A stretch of 64,000 nt of DNA. Source: Pseudomonas sp. S35. Its GTDB lineage: Bacteria > Pseudomonadota > Gammaproteobacteria > Pseudomonadales > Pseudomonadaceae. The stretch spans positions 6,220,001 to 6,284,000 of the forward strand of contig NZ_CP019431.1 of the NCBI RefSeq assembly GCF_009866765.1, written 5' to 3'. The number at the start of each line of letters is the position of its first letter. Position 1 is the first letter of the stretch. Positions 35,637-45,814 of this stretch are shown piece by piece. The notes beneath the pieces were generated by a model. That model was not told the DNA's origin and made no database searches. It worked only from the letters and a program-made list of their open reading frames with translations. A program made the translations under genes and the position numbers.

Positions 35637-36578
35637 TTATTTCAAATGGTCTGTCAAATACCGGAAGTACTCATCACGAATCTCGGGAATCTCATTCGCC
35701 AAGTGATGCCGACCACGCGGCAACATCAACACCTCAGGCTCATCAAACTTGCCCCGCAACACCTGCAAATTGTGCTGCCAGTCCACCGTCATGTCTTCCT
35801 CACCCTGCACGATCACTGGCCGCCGCGAGCTGCGCGGTGCGGCTTCGATGCGCTTGATCCAACGCGACAGTGCACCCACCCAGGCGGTGGGCAGTTGGCG
35901 CGGCTGTAGCGGGTCAGCTTCCAGGAACGGCTTGAATTGCGGGTCGTTGGTGTTCTCGCTGAAGCGCCGCGCGATGCCTTTTACGAACGGCCGCAGCAGG
36001 TAATAGCTGAGCTGCGACCAGCCCCAGGCACGCGGCCGCACCAACGGCGACAGCAAAAAGGTCTTGCCCTGGGCCGGGCTGTTTGCGCCCTGGTTGAGCA
36101 GGTGATCCACCACCACCGCGCCGCCGGTACTTTGCCCGAACAGATGCCAGGGTTGCGGCAGTTGCAATGCCTCGGCCTGGGCAAACAGCGCCTGCACCAC
36201 CTCCTGGTACACCGCAAAATCGTCGATGCTGGCCCGCGCGCCGCTGGACAAACCATGGCCTGGCAGGTCGCAGGCGATTACCACGAAGCCCTGGTCCAGC
36301 GCCCAGTCCACCACGTGGCGATACAGGCCCATATGGTCGTAGAAGCCGTGGAACATAAACATCGTCGCCACCGGTTGTGGCGCCAACCACACCTGCCCCA
36401 CCACCTCGAACCCGCGCACCTGGAAGCGGCCCAGACGGCTCACCGCCGGCACTGTGCGCCCGGCCAAGTCCAATCCATAAAAACGCTGGTACACCCGCGC
36501 TTCGGCGCTGAGCGCTTGCGCATCCACCAGGGAGCGCAAGCTGTCGCGCAGATGATCGGGGTCAAAGGTGACGGGCAT
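35637..36578 (-). CDS. alpha/beta hydrolase, monoacylglycerol-lipase-like
   Basis: A 313-aa alpha/beta-hydrolase with oxyanion region FMFHGFYDHMGLYRHVVDWA, nucleophile Ser150 in LFGQSTGGAVV, acid in VQGEEDMTVDW, and catalytic His in PRGRHHLANE. The layout resembles the Hydrolase_4 (serine aminopeptidase S33/MGL) family, so it likely cleaves an acyl ester such as a monoacylglycerol or lysophospholipid. I take ATG 36578 (MPVTFDPD) with GGAA upstream; the 22-codon extension would cover the intergenic palindrome. It is divergent from the DUF6436 gene. Confidence 0.82.
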   Translation of the reverse strand: MPVTFDPDHLRDSLRSLVDAQALSAEARVYQRFYGLDLAGRTVPAVSRLGRFQVRGFEVVGQVWLAPQPVATMFMFHGFYDHMGLYRHVVDWALDQGFVVIACDLPGHGLSSGARASIDDFAVYQEVVQALFAQAEALQLPQPWHLFGQSTGGAVVVDHLLNQGANSPAQGKTFLLSPLVRPRAWGWSQLSYYLLRPFVKGIARRFSENTNDPQFKPFLEADPLQPRQLPTAWVGALSRWIKRIEAAPRSSRRPVIVQGEEDMTVDWQHNLQVLRGKFDEPEVLMLPRGRHHLANEIPEIRDEYFRYLTDHLK

Positions 36579-36601
36579 AAAGGGTTCCAGACTTACGGCG
36601 A

Positions 36602-36630
36602 AGATGAATATCGAGCTGCGATATTCATCT
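36602..36630. promoter_or_regulatory. 12-bp perfect inverted repeat in a divergent promoter region
   Basis: AGATGAATATCG and CGATATTCATCT are separated by AGCTG. The dyad is AT-rich, unlike the REPs, and lies between the divergent hydrolase and DUF6436 genes, so it fits an operator for a dimeric regulator better than a terminator. Confidence 0.55.
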
Positions 36631-36677
36631 GTCAGGACAAGCATGGCAAGCTACGCGACCCTCGAGGATAGATCTGC

Positions 36678-37253
36678 ATGCGACCGCCCTACCGTACCGC
36701 TCTGTTCGCCAGCCTGATACTGGTTATCTGCGCCGGCGTGCTGTGGGCGGCGTATGACTGGTTCCAGGGCCGCTACCTGCGCGCCTTCAGCGAACACACG
36801 GCGGTGTTTTCCGGCGATGCCCTGCGCCTGCCCGCAGAGCTGAGCGGGCCAGGCCCGATCCGCCTGGTGCACTTCTGGGACCCGGCCTGCCCGTGCAATG
36901 TCGGCAACCAGCAACACCTGGGCGAGCTGATCGAGCAATACGCGCCCCAAGGCGTCGAGTTCTATGCCCTGCAAAAACCCGGCAGCCAAGGCCAACTGCC
37001 CGACAACCTGCGCGGCATGAAAACCCTCACCGCACTGCCCGGCGCCGATCAGGTACCGGCCAGCCCCGCCGTGGGGATCTGGGATCGCAACGGCAAGCTT
37101 GCGTATCTAGGGCCCTACAGCGAAGGGCTGACGTGCAACGCCAGTAACAGTTTTATCGAGCCGATCCTGAAATCCCTTGAAGCCGGACGCGAGGTGAATG
37201 CCACTCACACCCTGGCGGTGGGCTGCTATTGTTCGTGGCCTGAAGATCGTTAG
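36678..37253 (+). CDS. thioredoxin-like DUF6436 membrane-anchored protein
   Basis: A 191-aa protein with a single N-terminal helix (about 8-26) and a periplasmic thioredoxin-like domain. VHFWDPACPCNVGNQQHL carries a CPC (71-73) in place of the usual CxxC. A further Cys lies in GLTCNASNSF, and CYC sits near the C-terminus. It may act in periplasmic disulfide handling, but the active-site spacing is unusual and the role is unproven. It is followed 27 bp later by the acylase gene. Confidence 0.75.
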   Translation: MRPPYRTALFASLILVICAGVLWAAYDWFQGRYLRAFSEHTAVFSGDALRLPAELSGPGPIRLVHFWDPACPCNVGNQQHLGELIEQYAPQGVEFYALQKPGSQGQLPDNLRGMKTLTALPGADQVPASPAVGIWDRNGKLAYLGPYSEGLTCNASNSFIEPILKSLEAGREVNATHTLAVGCYCSWPEDR

Positions 37254-37280
37254 TCACCCCATTCCCGATAAGGAAAGTTC

Positions 37281-39635
37281 ATGAAGCGCGTCTTGCGGGC
37301 TCTCGCAGTTCTGCTGGTGCTGGTCGCCCTTGGCGCCGGCTGGTACGTATACAGCAAACAGCCTACCCGCCAGGGCACGGTCGAACTGGCCAACCTGCAA
37401 CGCTCGGTCACGGTGCGCTACGACGACCGGGGCGTGCCGCATATCCGCGCCGAGAACGAGACCGACCTGTATCGCGCCCTGGGCTATGTGCATGCCCAGG
37501 ACCGGCTGTTCCAGATGGAGATCATGCGGCGCCTGTCCCGTGGCGAGTTGGCCGAGGTGCTGGGCCCCAAGCTGCTGGAGACCGACAAGCTGTTTCGCAG
37601 CCTGCGCATTCGTGAACGGGCCTTGCGCTATGTGGAGCAGATGGACCACGACTCTGCACCCTGGAAGGCCCTGCAAGCCTATCTGGATGGGATCAATCAG
37701 TATCAGGACAGCCACGCCAGCCCCATGGAGTTCGACGTGCTGGGTATCCCCAAGCGCCGGTTCACCGCCGAAGACACCATCAGTGTCGCCGGGTACATGG
37801 CCTACAGTTTTGCCGCCGCATTTCGTACCGAACCGTTGCTGACCTACGTCCGCGACCAGTTGGGCGGCGAGTACCTGAAAGTCTTCGACCTCGACTGGCA
37901 ACCCAACGGCGCGCTCAACCTCGCCGCCGGCGATTGGCAAACCCTCGGCGCCATCGCGTCCTTGAGCGAGCAGGCTCTGGCCGACAACGGCCTGCCGCAG
38001 TTCGAAGGCAGCAACGCCTGGGCCATTAGCGGCAGTCGTACCAAAAGCGGCAAACCGTTACTGGCGGGTGACCCGCATATTCGCTTCTCGGTGCCCTCGG
38101 TATGGTACGAGGCGCACCTGTCGGCGCCGGGTTTTGAGTTGTATGGCTATCACAACGCGCTGGTGCCGGTGGCGTTTCTGGGGCACAACCTGGATTTCGG
38201 CTGGAGCCTGACCATGTTCCAGAACGACGATGTCGACCTGATTGCCGAGAAGGTCAACCCGGACAACCCCAATCAGGTCTGGTACCAGGGCCGTTGGGTC
38301 GACATGACCAGCAGCGAACAACAGATCGCGGTGAAGGGCCAGGCGCCGGTTACCCTGACCCTGCGCAACTCTCCCCACGGCCCGATCATCAATGATGTGC
38401 TCGGCGAGAATGGCGGCAAGACGCCCATCGCCCTGTGGTGGGCGTTCCTCGACACCCAGAACCCGATCCTCGAAGGCTTCTACCAGCTCAACCGCGCCGA
38501 CACCCTGGCCAAGGCCCGTGCGGCGGCGGCCAAGGTGTCGGCACCAGGGCTGAATATCGTGTGGGCCAATGCCAAGGGCGATATCGGCTGGTGGGCAGCG
38601 GCGCAGTTGCCGATCCGTCCGGCTGGCGTCAGTGCCGGGTTCATCCTCGACGGCAGCACCGCCCAGGCCGACAAGTTGGGCTTCTACCCCTTCAGCGCCA
38701 ACCCTCAGGAAGAAAACCCGGCACGAGGCTACGTGGTGTCGGCCAATGCCCAGCCGGTATCGCCCACCGGCATGGAGATCCCCGGCTATTACAACCTGGC
38801 CGACCGTGGCCAGCAATTGAACGCGCAACTGAGCGACAAAAGCGTGAAGTGGGATGTGAACAACAGCCAGGCCTTGCAGTTGGGCACCACCACCGCCTTC
38901 GGCCCGCGACTGCTGGCGCCGCTGTTGCCGGTGCTGCGTGAGGTGGTCAAAGACCCGGCACAGCTGAAACTGGTGGAACAACTGGCCGCCTGGAAAGGCG
39001 ACTACCCGCTTGATTCCACCAGCGCCACGCTGTTCAACCAGTTCCTGTTCAACCTCACCGACGCGGCCTTCCACCCTAAACTCGGCGACGCCATGTTCAA
39101 GACCCTGCTTACCACACGGGTCGTCGACGCCGCTTTGCCACGCCTGGCCGCCGACCCGGCCTCGCCTTGGTGGGACGGCAAGCGCGCCGACACTGTCAAA
39201 CTCGCCTGGGACAACAGCCTGGCACACCTGAAGGCCACCTTCGGCGATGACCCGACCCAATGGCAGTGGGGCGAGGCGCATACCCTGACCCACGGCCACC
39301 CGCTCGGTTCACAGCCGCCATTGGACCTGATCTTCAATGCCGGCCCCTTCCCGGCCCCTGGCAGCCACGAAGTGCCGAACAACCAGTCAGCTGCCATCGG
39401 CCCGGCGCCGTGGCCGGTAACCTACGGCCCATCGACCCGGCGCCTGATCGACTTCGCCGATGTGGCTCACGCGTTGACCATCAACCCGGTCGGCCAAAGC
39501 GGCGTGCCGTTCGATCGGCACTACAGCGACCAGGCGCAGACGTATATCGAAGGCGGCTACGAGCAGGCGCATTTCAGTGATGAGGAAGTCACGGCCAACA
39601 CCCGTGGCACCCTGAAACTGCTGCCCGCCCGATAG
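37281..39635 (+). CDS. penicillin-acylase family Ntn hydrolase (possible acyl-homoserine lactone acylase)
   Basis: A 784-aa exported precursor with an N-terminal signal/anchor (about 5-22). Autocleavage is expected at Gly243-Ser244 in QFEGSNAWAISG, exposing Ser244 as the catalytic N-terminal nucleophile of the beta chain. Other family marks are RYDDRGVPHIRAENE, ALGYVHAQDRLFQMEIMRRL and HGPIINDV. The P. aeruginosa homologue in a like position (PA0305/HacB, as I recall) degrades acyl-homoserine lactones, so quorum quenching is possible; another amide substrate cannot be excluded. AAGGAAAG precedes the ATG. Confidence 0.87.
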   Translation: MKRVLRALAVLLVLVALGAGWYVYSKQPTRQGTVELANLQRSVTVRYDDRGVPHIRAENETDLYRALGYVHAQDRLFQMEIMRRLSRGELAEVLGPKLLETDKLFRSLRIRERALRYVEQMDHDSAPWKALQAYLDGINQYQDSHASPMEFDVLGIPKRRFTAEDTISVAGYMAYSFAAAFRTEPLLTYVRDQLGGEYLKVFDLDWQPNGALNLAAGDWQTLGAIASLSEQALADNGLPQFEGSNAWAISGSRTKSGKPLLAGDPHIRFSVPSVWYEAHLSAPGFELYGYHNALVPVAFLGHNLDFGWSLTMFQNDDVDLIAEKVNPDNPNQVWYQGRWVDMTSSEQQIAVKGQAPVTLTLRNSPHGPIINDVLGENGGKTPIALWWAFLDTQNPILEGFYQLNRADTLAKARAAAAKVSAPGLNIVWANAKGDIGWWAAAQLPIRPAGVSAGFILDGSTAQADKLGFYPFSANPQEENPARGYVVSANAQPVSPTGMEIPGYYNLADRGQQLNAQLSDKSVKWDVNNSQALQLGTTTAFGPRLLAPLLPVLREVVKDPAQLKLVEQLAAWKGDYPLDSTSATLFNQFLFNLTDAAFHPKLGDAMFKTLLTTRVVDAALPRLAADPASPWWDGKRADTVKLAWDNSLAHLKATFGDDPTQWQWGEAHTLTHGHPLGSQPPLDLIFNAGPFPAPGSHEVPNNQSAAIGPAPWPVTYGPSTRRLIDFADVAHALTINPVGQSGVPFDRHYSDQAQTYIEGGYEQAHFSDEEVTANTRGTLKLLPAR

Positions 39636-39681
39636 CGGCCGCTCAGCAAAAAATGTTTGGCTGACACACTGCTATCGGCGC

Positions 39682-40647
39682 TTAGACCGGCGCCGCAAAG
39701 TTGAGTCGCAACTGTTGCGGCGTCACGCCCAACCGGCGGTTGAACACACTACGCATATGCTGGGCGTCGCGAAAACCGCATTGGTAGGCCACGGTTTTCA
39801 GCGGCGCGTGGGTGCTTTCGAGCATCACCCGCGCCGCATCCACCCGTGCCCGCTCGACAAACTCCGCCGGGGTTATCCGCGCTTCACGGGCAAATACCCG
39901 AGAGAAATTACGCGCGCTCATGTTGGCGGCCTTGGCCAGATCGGCGATGGTCAAATCGCCAGTCAGGTTCGCCAATACATACAACTGCACCAGCGCCACC
40001 GCCGAGGTGTTCTCGGCGTGGGGCGTCAGGAACGGGCTGAACTGCGACTGCCCGCCCGAGCGCTGGGTGAACACCACCAGGCGCTTGGCCACGCTCAAGG
40101 CCACTTCCGGGCCATGGTCCTGGGCCAGCAGGTACAGCGACAAATCGATGCCCGCCGTGACCCCGGCCGAGGTGTAGAGGTTGCCGTCCTGTACGTAAAG
40201 GCGGTCGGCTTCGACCTGGGCCGAAGGGCACAGGCGCGCCAGGTCAGCGGCGTCGCCCCAATGGGTGGTGACGGTTTTGCCGTCCAGCAGACCGGCGCGG
40301 GCCAGCATGAAGGCGCCGTTGCAGATCGAGCCGAAGCGTTGCGCCCGGGCGGTGGCGCCCCGTAGCCACTCATCGAACTGAGCGCCGAACTCCTCGAAGG
40401 GCAACTGCGGGCCGCCGGCGACCAGCAGCAAGTCATAGGCTTGCAGGGCTTCGCTGTAATGCTTGTGGGCCTGAAGTGACAGGCCATTGGAAGCCGCCAT
40501 CGTGCCGTGGCCGAAACCGATTACTTCCAACCGGTAATGATCTTGCGGCGCCAGGAAACGGTTGGCCTCGCAGAACACGTCCATAGGGCCGGTCACGTCC
40601 AGTGATTGAACGCCGGGAAAGATCAGGATCGCAACGGTTTTGTGCAT
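39682..40647 (-). CDS. GlxA-family AraC-type transcriptional regulator
   Basis: A 321-aa regulator. Residues 1-180 form a DJ-1/PfpI-like domain (VAILIFPGVQSLDVTGPMDV, with Cys109 at the nucleophile elbow in GSICNGAFML). Residues 215-315 form an AraC double HTH (TIADLAKAANMSARNFSRVF, then VAYQCGFRDAQHMRSVF). The family controls uptake or catabolism of amines and related nitrogen compounds in Pseudomonas (GbdR, ArgR and CdhR are relatives). ATG 40647 has AAGG seven bases away; the TTG two codons earlier is less likely. It is divergent from the HD-enzyme gene and probably controls it. Confidence 0.87.
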   Translation of the reverse strand: MHKTVAILIFPGVQSLDVTGPMDVFCEANRFLAPQDHYRLEVIGFGHGTMAASNGLSLQAHKHYSEALQAYDLLLVAGGPQLPFEEFGAQFDEWLRGATARAQRFGSICNGAFMLARAGLLDGKTVTTHWGDAADLARLCPSAQVEADRLYVQDGNLYTSAGVTAGIDLSLYLLAQDHGPEVALSVAKRLVVFTQRSGGQSQFSPFLTPHAENTSAVALVQLYVLANLTGDLTIADLAKAANMSARNFSRVFAREARITPAEFVERARVDAARVMLESTHAPLKTVAYQCGFRDAQHMRSVFNRRLGVTPQQLRLNFAAPV

Positions 40648-40682
40648 GGGCAAACCTTATATCTCGGGCTGACGCAAAACCC

Positions 40683-40773
40683 CTGTGGGCGCTGGCTTGC
40701 CTGCAATGCAGACGACTCGGCCCATCAGGTATACCGAGGTGATGCTATCGCAGGCAAGCCAGTGCCCACATTT
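40683..40773. repeat. REP doublet (GCTGGCTTGCCTGC family) in the glxA-HD divergent gap
   Basis: CTGTGGGCGCTGGCTTGCCTG and an inverse copy ending GCCAGTGCCCACA enclose about 45 bp. It lies in a promoter-side gap rather than at gene ends, which is unusual for these repeats in this window. Confidence 0.8.
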
Positions 40774-40889
40774 GATCGTGTACACCCTTGGCACGATGTC
40801 GCGCCAGATTGGCCGGGATCGCACCCTCGTCACCCTGGCCGCTTCACGCGTGCGCGACCAGACTGGATGCTTTCCACAGGAGAGCCACC

Positions 40890-41528
40890 ATGACCACTTC
40901 CATCGCCGGCATCAAGATCCCCGACAGCGCCCTGGCCAAGGCCACTACCGAGTATATCCGCGACATCGAATCCGACCTGCTCTATCACCACTCGCGCCGG
41001 GTGTTTCTGTTTGGCGCGCTGAGCGGTGAACGCAAGCAGTTGGCCTACAACCCGGAGTTGCTCTACGTCGGTGCGATGTTCCATGACTTGGGCCTGGTGG
41101 AAGGTCATCGCAGTGACGACGAGCGCTTCGAGGTGGACGGCGCCAACGCGGCGGCGGCTTTTCTCAAACCCTACGGGCTGAGCGATGACGACATCGAACA
41201 GGTGTGGCTGTCCATTGCCCTGCACACCACGCCAGGCGTGCCGCAGCATCTGCGCCCGACCGTGGCACTGGTGACTGCCGGGGTTGAAATGGACGTGCTG
41301 GGCATGGACTACGCCGCGTTCAGCAACGTGCAGCGCGAAGCAGTGGTGCATGCGCATCCACGGGGCGAAGGGTTCAAGGAGTGCATCATCTGCGCCTTTG
41401 CCGACGGCTTGCGCCATCGCCCGCAGACCACGTTTGGCAACGTGAAGACCGATGTGCTGGTAGATCAGGCGCCGGGGTTCAGGCCGATGAATTTTGTCGA
41501 GGTGATTCGCACGTCGCCGTGGACTTGA
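40890..41528 (+). CDS. HD-domain hydrolase, cyanamide-hydratase-like
   Basis: A 212-aa HD-superfamily protein. Metal-site residues are His34 in YHHSRRVFLFG, His65-Asp66 in AMFHDLGLVEGH, and His112 in IALHTTPGVP. The pattern HSRRVFLFG...FHDLGL...ALHT resembles the Ddi2/cyanamide hydratase group, whose members hydrate cyanamide to urea, but small phosphohydrolases share the fold. The start is ATG 40890 with CAGGAGAGCC upstream. It is divergent from the GlxA-type regulator. Confidence 0.78.
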   Translation: MTTSIAGIKIPDSALAKATTEYIRDIESDLLYHHSRRVFLFGALSGERKQLAYNPELLYVGAMFHDLGLVEGHRSDDERFEVDGANAAAAFLKPYGLSDDDIEQVWLSIALHTTPGVPQHLRPTVALVTAGVEMDVLGMDYAAFSNVQREAVVHAHPRGEGFKECIICAFADGLRHRPQTTFGNVKTDVLVDQAPGFRPMNFVEVIRTSPWT

Positions 41529-41540
41529 AATGCAATCAAC

Positions 41541-41571
41541 TGTGGGAGGGGGCAAGCCCCCTCCCGCATTG
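41541..41571. repeat. REP hairpin after the HD gene
   Basis: TGTGGGAGGGGGC-AA-GCCCCCTCCCGCA with one mismatch lies between the convergent HD and spuH genes, 12 and 15 bp from their ends. Confidence 0.85.
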
Positions 41572-41585
41572 ACCCGCACCCGTCT

Positions 41586-42470
41586 TTAGACCGGCGCTGG
41601 TGCCCGACGTTTGTCTGGCTGTTGCCAGCCATCCGCAGCGGCTTCTTCGATCGCTTGCTGAATGGCTTTCTTGCGATGCTCCTCAGCACGACGGCTGAAG
41701 AACCACACCAGGAAAGTCACCAGCGACACCGCCAACAGAATCAAACTGGCCACGGCGTTGATCTCGGGTTTAACCCCAAGGCGCACGGCCGAGAACACTT
41801 CCATCGGCAAGGTCGTCGAACCAGGGCCCGACACGAAGCTGGCCAGTACCAAGTCGTCCAGGGACAGCGCAAACGACATCATGCCGCCCGCCGCCAACGA
41901 TGGGGCGATCATCGGGATGGTGATCAGGAAGAACACCTTCCACGGCCGCGCCCCCAGGTCCATTGCAGCCTCTTCGATCGACAGGTCCAGCTCACGCAAG
42001 CGCGCCGACACTACCACCGCCACATACGCTGCACAGAACGTGGTGTGAGCGATCCAGATGGTGACGATGCCCCTTTCCTGGGGCCAGCCGATCATCTGCG
42101 CCATCGCCACGAACAACAGCAACAGCGACAGACCGGTGATCACTTCCGGCATTACCAGCGGCGCGGTCACCAGGCCGCCGAACAGCGTGCGGCCCTTGAA
42201 CTGGCTGATGCGTGTCAGCACAAACGCCGCCAAGGTGCCCAACGCCACTGCGGCGACCGCCGTGTAGCAGGCGATTTCCAGGGAGCGCGCCACCGAGCCC
42301 ATCAGTTGGGTGTTGTCCAGCAAACCCACGTACCACTTGATCGACCAACCGCCCCACACCGTCACCAGCTTGGATTCGTTGAACGAGTAGATCACCAGGA
42401 TCAGCATCGGCAGGTAGATGAACACCAACCCCGCCACCAGCATGAAGCTTGAGAAACTGACGCGCTTCAT
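41586..42470 (-). CDS. spuH: polyamine ABC transporter permease (PotI-like)
   Basis: A 294-aa inner-membrane permease with six helices and the EAA loop EEAAMDLGARPWKVFFLITI. It pairs with SpuG to form the channel for putrescine and spermidine. It is the last gene of the spuCDEFGH run; its ATG overlaps the spuG stop by four bases (ATGA). A charged cytoplasmic tail follows the last helix (RRAEEHRKKAIQQAI). A REP hairpin lies 15 bp past the stop. Confidence 0.9.
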   Translation of the reverse strand: MKRVSFSSFMLVAGLVFIYLPMLILVIYSFNESKLVTVWGGWSIKWYVGLLDNTQLMGSVARSLEIACYTAVAAVALGTLAAFVLTRISQFKGRTLFGGLVTAPLVMPEVITGLSLLLLFVAMAQMIGWPQERGIVTIWIAHTTFCAAYVAVVVSARLRELDLSIEEAAMDLGARPWKVFFLITIPMIAPSLAAGGMMSFALSLDDLVLASFVSGPGSTTLPMEVFSAVRLGVKPEINAVASLILLAVSLVTFLVWFFSRRAEEHRKKAIQQAIEEAAADGWQQPDKRRAPAPV

Positions 42471-43387
42471 ATCTTGCCCTCCAATTCTTTGGCTTGGCTG
42501 CGGTTAAACAGAATGATCGGCACGATCAGGATCGCCAGCATCACCACCGCCAAGGCAGACGCCACCGGCCAGTCACGGTTGTTGAAGAATTCTTGCCACA
42601 ACACTTTACCGATCATCAGGGTTTCCGGGCCGCCGAGCAGTTCCGGAATCACGAACTCGCCCACCACCGGGATAAACACCAGCATGCAGCCGGCGATGAT
42701 GCCGTTCTTGGACAGCGGCACGGTGATCTTCCAGAAGCTGTTGAAGGTGCTCGAACCCAGGTCGGACGCGGCTTCCAGCAGGCTCTGGTCGTGTTTCACC
42801 AGGTTGGCGTACAACGGCAGGATCATGAACGGCAGGTACGAATAGACCACGCCGATATACACCGCAATGTTGGTGTTGAGGATCTGCAGCGGCTCGTTGA
42901 TCAGGCCCATGGACATGAGGAAGCCATTGAGCAGCCCGTTGTTGCTGAGGATGCCCATCCACGCATACACGCGGATCAGGATCGCGGTCCAGGTCGGCAT
43001 CATGATCAGCAGCACCAGCACGGTCTGCATCTCTTTGCGCGCAGTGGCAATGGCGTAGGCCATCGGGTAGCCGATCAACAGGCACAGCAGCGTGCTGAAG
43101 AACGCCATCTTCAGCGAGCCCAGGTACGCGGCGATGTAAAGCTCGTCGCCCGCCAGCAGGCTGTAGTTGGCCAGGTTCAGCACCACTTGCAGCTTTTGCT
43201 CAACGTAGGTGTAGATCTCGGTGTACGGCGGGATCGCCACGTCGGCTTCGGCAAAGCTGATCTTCAGGACGATGAAGAACGGCAAGGCAAAAAACAGGAA
43301 CAGCCACAGGAACGGAATCCCGATGACCACCTGCTTGCCGCTGGGGACGAGGCGGTTCAGGCGCCGCTTGAGCTTTTTTGTGTTCAT
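42467..43387 (-). CDS. spuG: polyamine ABC transporter permease (PotH-like)
   Basis: A 306-aa permease with a basic cytoplasmic N-terminus (MNTKKLKRRLNRLVPSGK) and six membrane helices. The EAA loop is LEAASDLGSSTFNSFWKITV. It has the PotH hallmark YLPFMILPLYANL and partners SpuH and the ATPase SpuF. ATG 43387 overlaps the spuF stop by four bases; the frame open upstream was not used. Confidence 0.9.
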   Translation of the reverse strand: MNTKKLKRRLNRLVPSGKQVVIGIPFLWLFLFFALPFFIVLKISFAEADVAIPPYTEIYTYVEQKLQVVLNLANYSLLAGDELYIAAYLGSLKMAFFSTLLCLLIGYPMAYAIATARKEMQTVLVLLIMMPTWTAILIRVYAWMGILSNNGLLNGFLMSMGLINEPLQILNTNIAVYIGVVYSYLPFMILPLYANLVKHDQSLLEAASDLGSSTFNSFWKITVPLSKNGIIAGCMLVFIPVVGEFVIPELLGGPETLMIGKVLWQEFFNNRDWPVASALAVVMLAILIVPIILFNRSQAKELEGKI

Positions 43388-44526
43388 GAGCGAAGTACCA
43401 CGCCGCTGTCGTCTTCCCACCACACGTAAACCTGATCACCCCAGGTCGGCCGCTGGCCACGGCGCTCGGCGTTGGCCACGAAGGACTGCACCAGCTTGCC
43501 GCTCGGCAGCTCCACGTAGAACACCGAGTGGCCGCCCAGGTAGGCGATGTCGTGCACCTTGCCGCTGGACCAGTTGTGTTCGCAGGTCGGCATTTCGGTG
43601 GTCACCAGCAGTTTTTCCGGGCGAATCGCGTAGGTCACCGACTTGTCTTCCACCGACGTGGCGATGCCGTAGCCCACGTAGATGTCGCGGTCCAGGTCCG
43701 GGCACTTGAGCACCGCGTGGCCTTCGGCGTCGTCCACCACCTGGGTGTCGAAAATGTTGACGTTGCCGATGAACTCGCACACCAGGCGGCTGGTAGGGGT
43801 TTCGTAGATGTCGATCGGGCTGCCGATCTGGGCGATCCAGCCCAGATGCATGATCGCGATGCGCTCGGCCATCGTCATGGCCTCTTCCTGGTCGTGGGTC
43901 ACCATCACGCAGGTCACGCCCACGCGCTCGATGATCTCGACCAGTTCAAGCTGCATCTGCGAACGCAGCTTCTTGTCGAGGGCGCCCATCGGCTCATCGA
44001 GCAGCAGCAGTTTCGGGCGCTTGGCCAGGGAGCGGGCCAGCGCCACACGCTGACGCTGGCCGCCGGACAACTGGTGCGGCTTGCGCTTGGCGTACTGGCT
44101 CATCTGCACCAGCTTGAGCATCTCGGCCACGCGGGCGTCGACTTCGGCCTTGGGGATCTTGTCCTGTTGCAGGCCGAACGCGATGTTCTGCGCCACGGTC
44201 ATGTGTGGGAACAGGGCGTAGGACTGGAACATCATGTTGATCGGCCGCTCGTAGGGCGGCATATCGGTGATGTCCACACCGTCGAGGTAGATGCGGCCCT
44301 CGGTCGGGCGCTCGAAGCCTGCGAGCATGCGCAGCAAGGTGGACTTGCCCGAACCCGAACCGCCGAGCAAGGCGAAGATTTCGCCTTTCTTGATTTCCAG
44401 GGACACATCGTCCACGGCAATCGTCTCGTCGAACTTCTTCGTGACCCGGTCGATTTTGACCAGCACCTTCTTCGGTGTCTGGTCCCCTTCGAGGGCTTTC
44501 TTATAGGCGCCGGAGGCAACTGCCAT
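43384..44526 (-). CDS. spuF: polyamine ABC transporter ATP-binding protein (PotG-like)
   Basis: A 380-aa ABC ATPase. Walker A is GGSGSGKST, Q-loop FQSYALFPHMTV, signature LSGGQRQRVALARSL, Walker B LLLLDEPMGALDKKLR, and switch His in MVTHDQEEA. A C-terminal TOBE_2 domain (about 295-375) is present, as in PotA/PotG. It energises uptake through SpuG/SpuH. It is preceded by spuE with a 66-bp gap and coupled to spuG by an ATGA overlap. Confidence 0.92.
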   Translation of the reverse strand: MAVASGAYKKALEGDQTPKKVLVKIDRVTKKFDETIAVDDVSLEIKKGEIFALLGGSGSGKSTLLRMLAGFERPTEGRIYLDGVDITDMPPYERPINMMFQSYALFPHMTVAQNIAFGLQQDKIPKAEVDARVAEMLKLVQMSQYAKRKPHQLSGGQRQRVALARSLAKRPKLLLLDEPMGALDKKLRSQMQLELVEIIERVGVTCVMVTHDQEEAMTMAERIAIMHLGWIAQIGSPIDIYETPTSRLVCEFIGNVNIFDTQVVDDAEGHAVLKCPDLDRDIYVGYGIATSVEDKSVTYAIRPEKLLVTTEMPTCEHNWSSGKVHDIAYLGGHSVFYVELPSGKLVQSFVANAERRGQRPTWGDQVYVWWEDDSGVVLRS

Positions 44527-44592
44527 TTACGAAACTCCCAAAAAAAAACAATGCAGTTCGCCGCAGCCGGCGAACCCAGGATAGTTTGAGCC

Positions 44593-45699
<1,107 letters not shown>

Positions 45700-45814
45700 T
45701 TAAATAGTTGGGCCTTAAAGTTGTTGCCCGGCAACAAAACCGGCGCGCAACTTACCCTCGATAAACCGATCCGGCAAAACTTTCTGTCATTTAATTATTT
45801 GTAGGAGCGAACCT

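Noticed and set aside
39636-39681. possible terminator between the acylase and glxA-type genes
   Set aside because: GATAGC...GCTATC and CTCAGC...GGCTGA pair only loosely with a large loop and no T-tract; probably a decayed REP.
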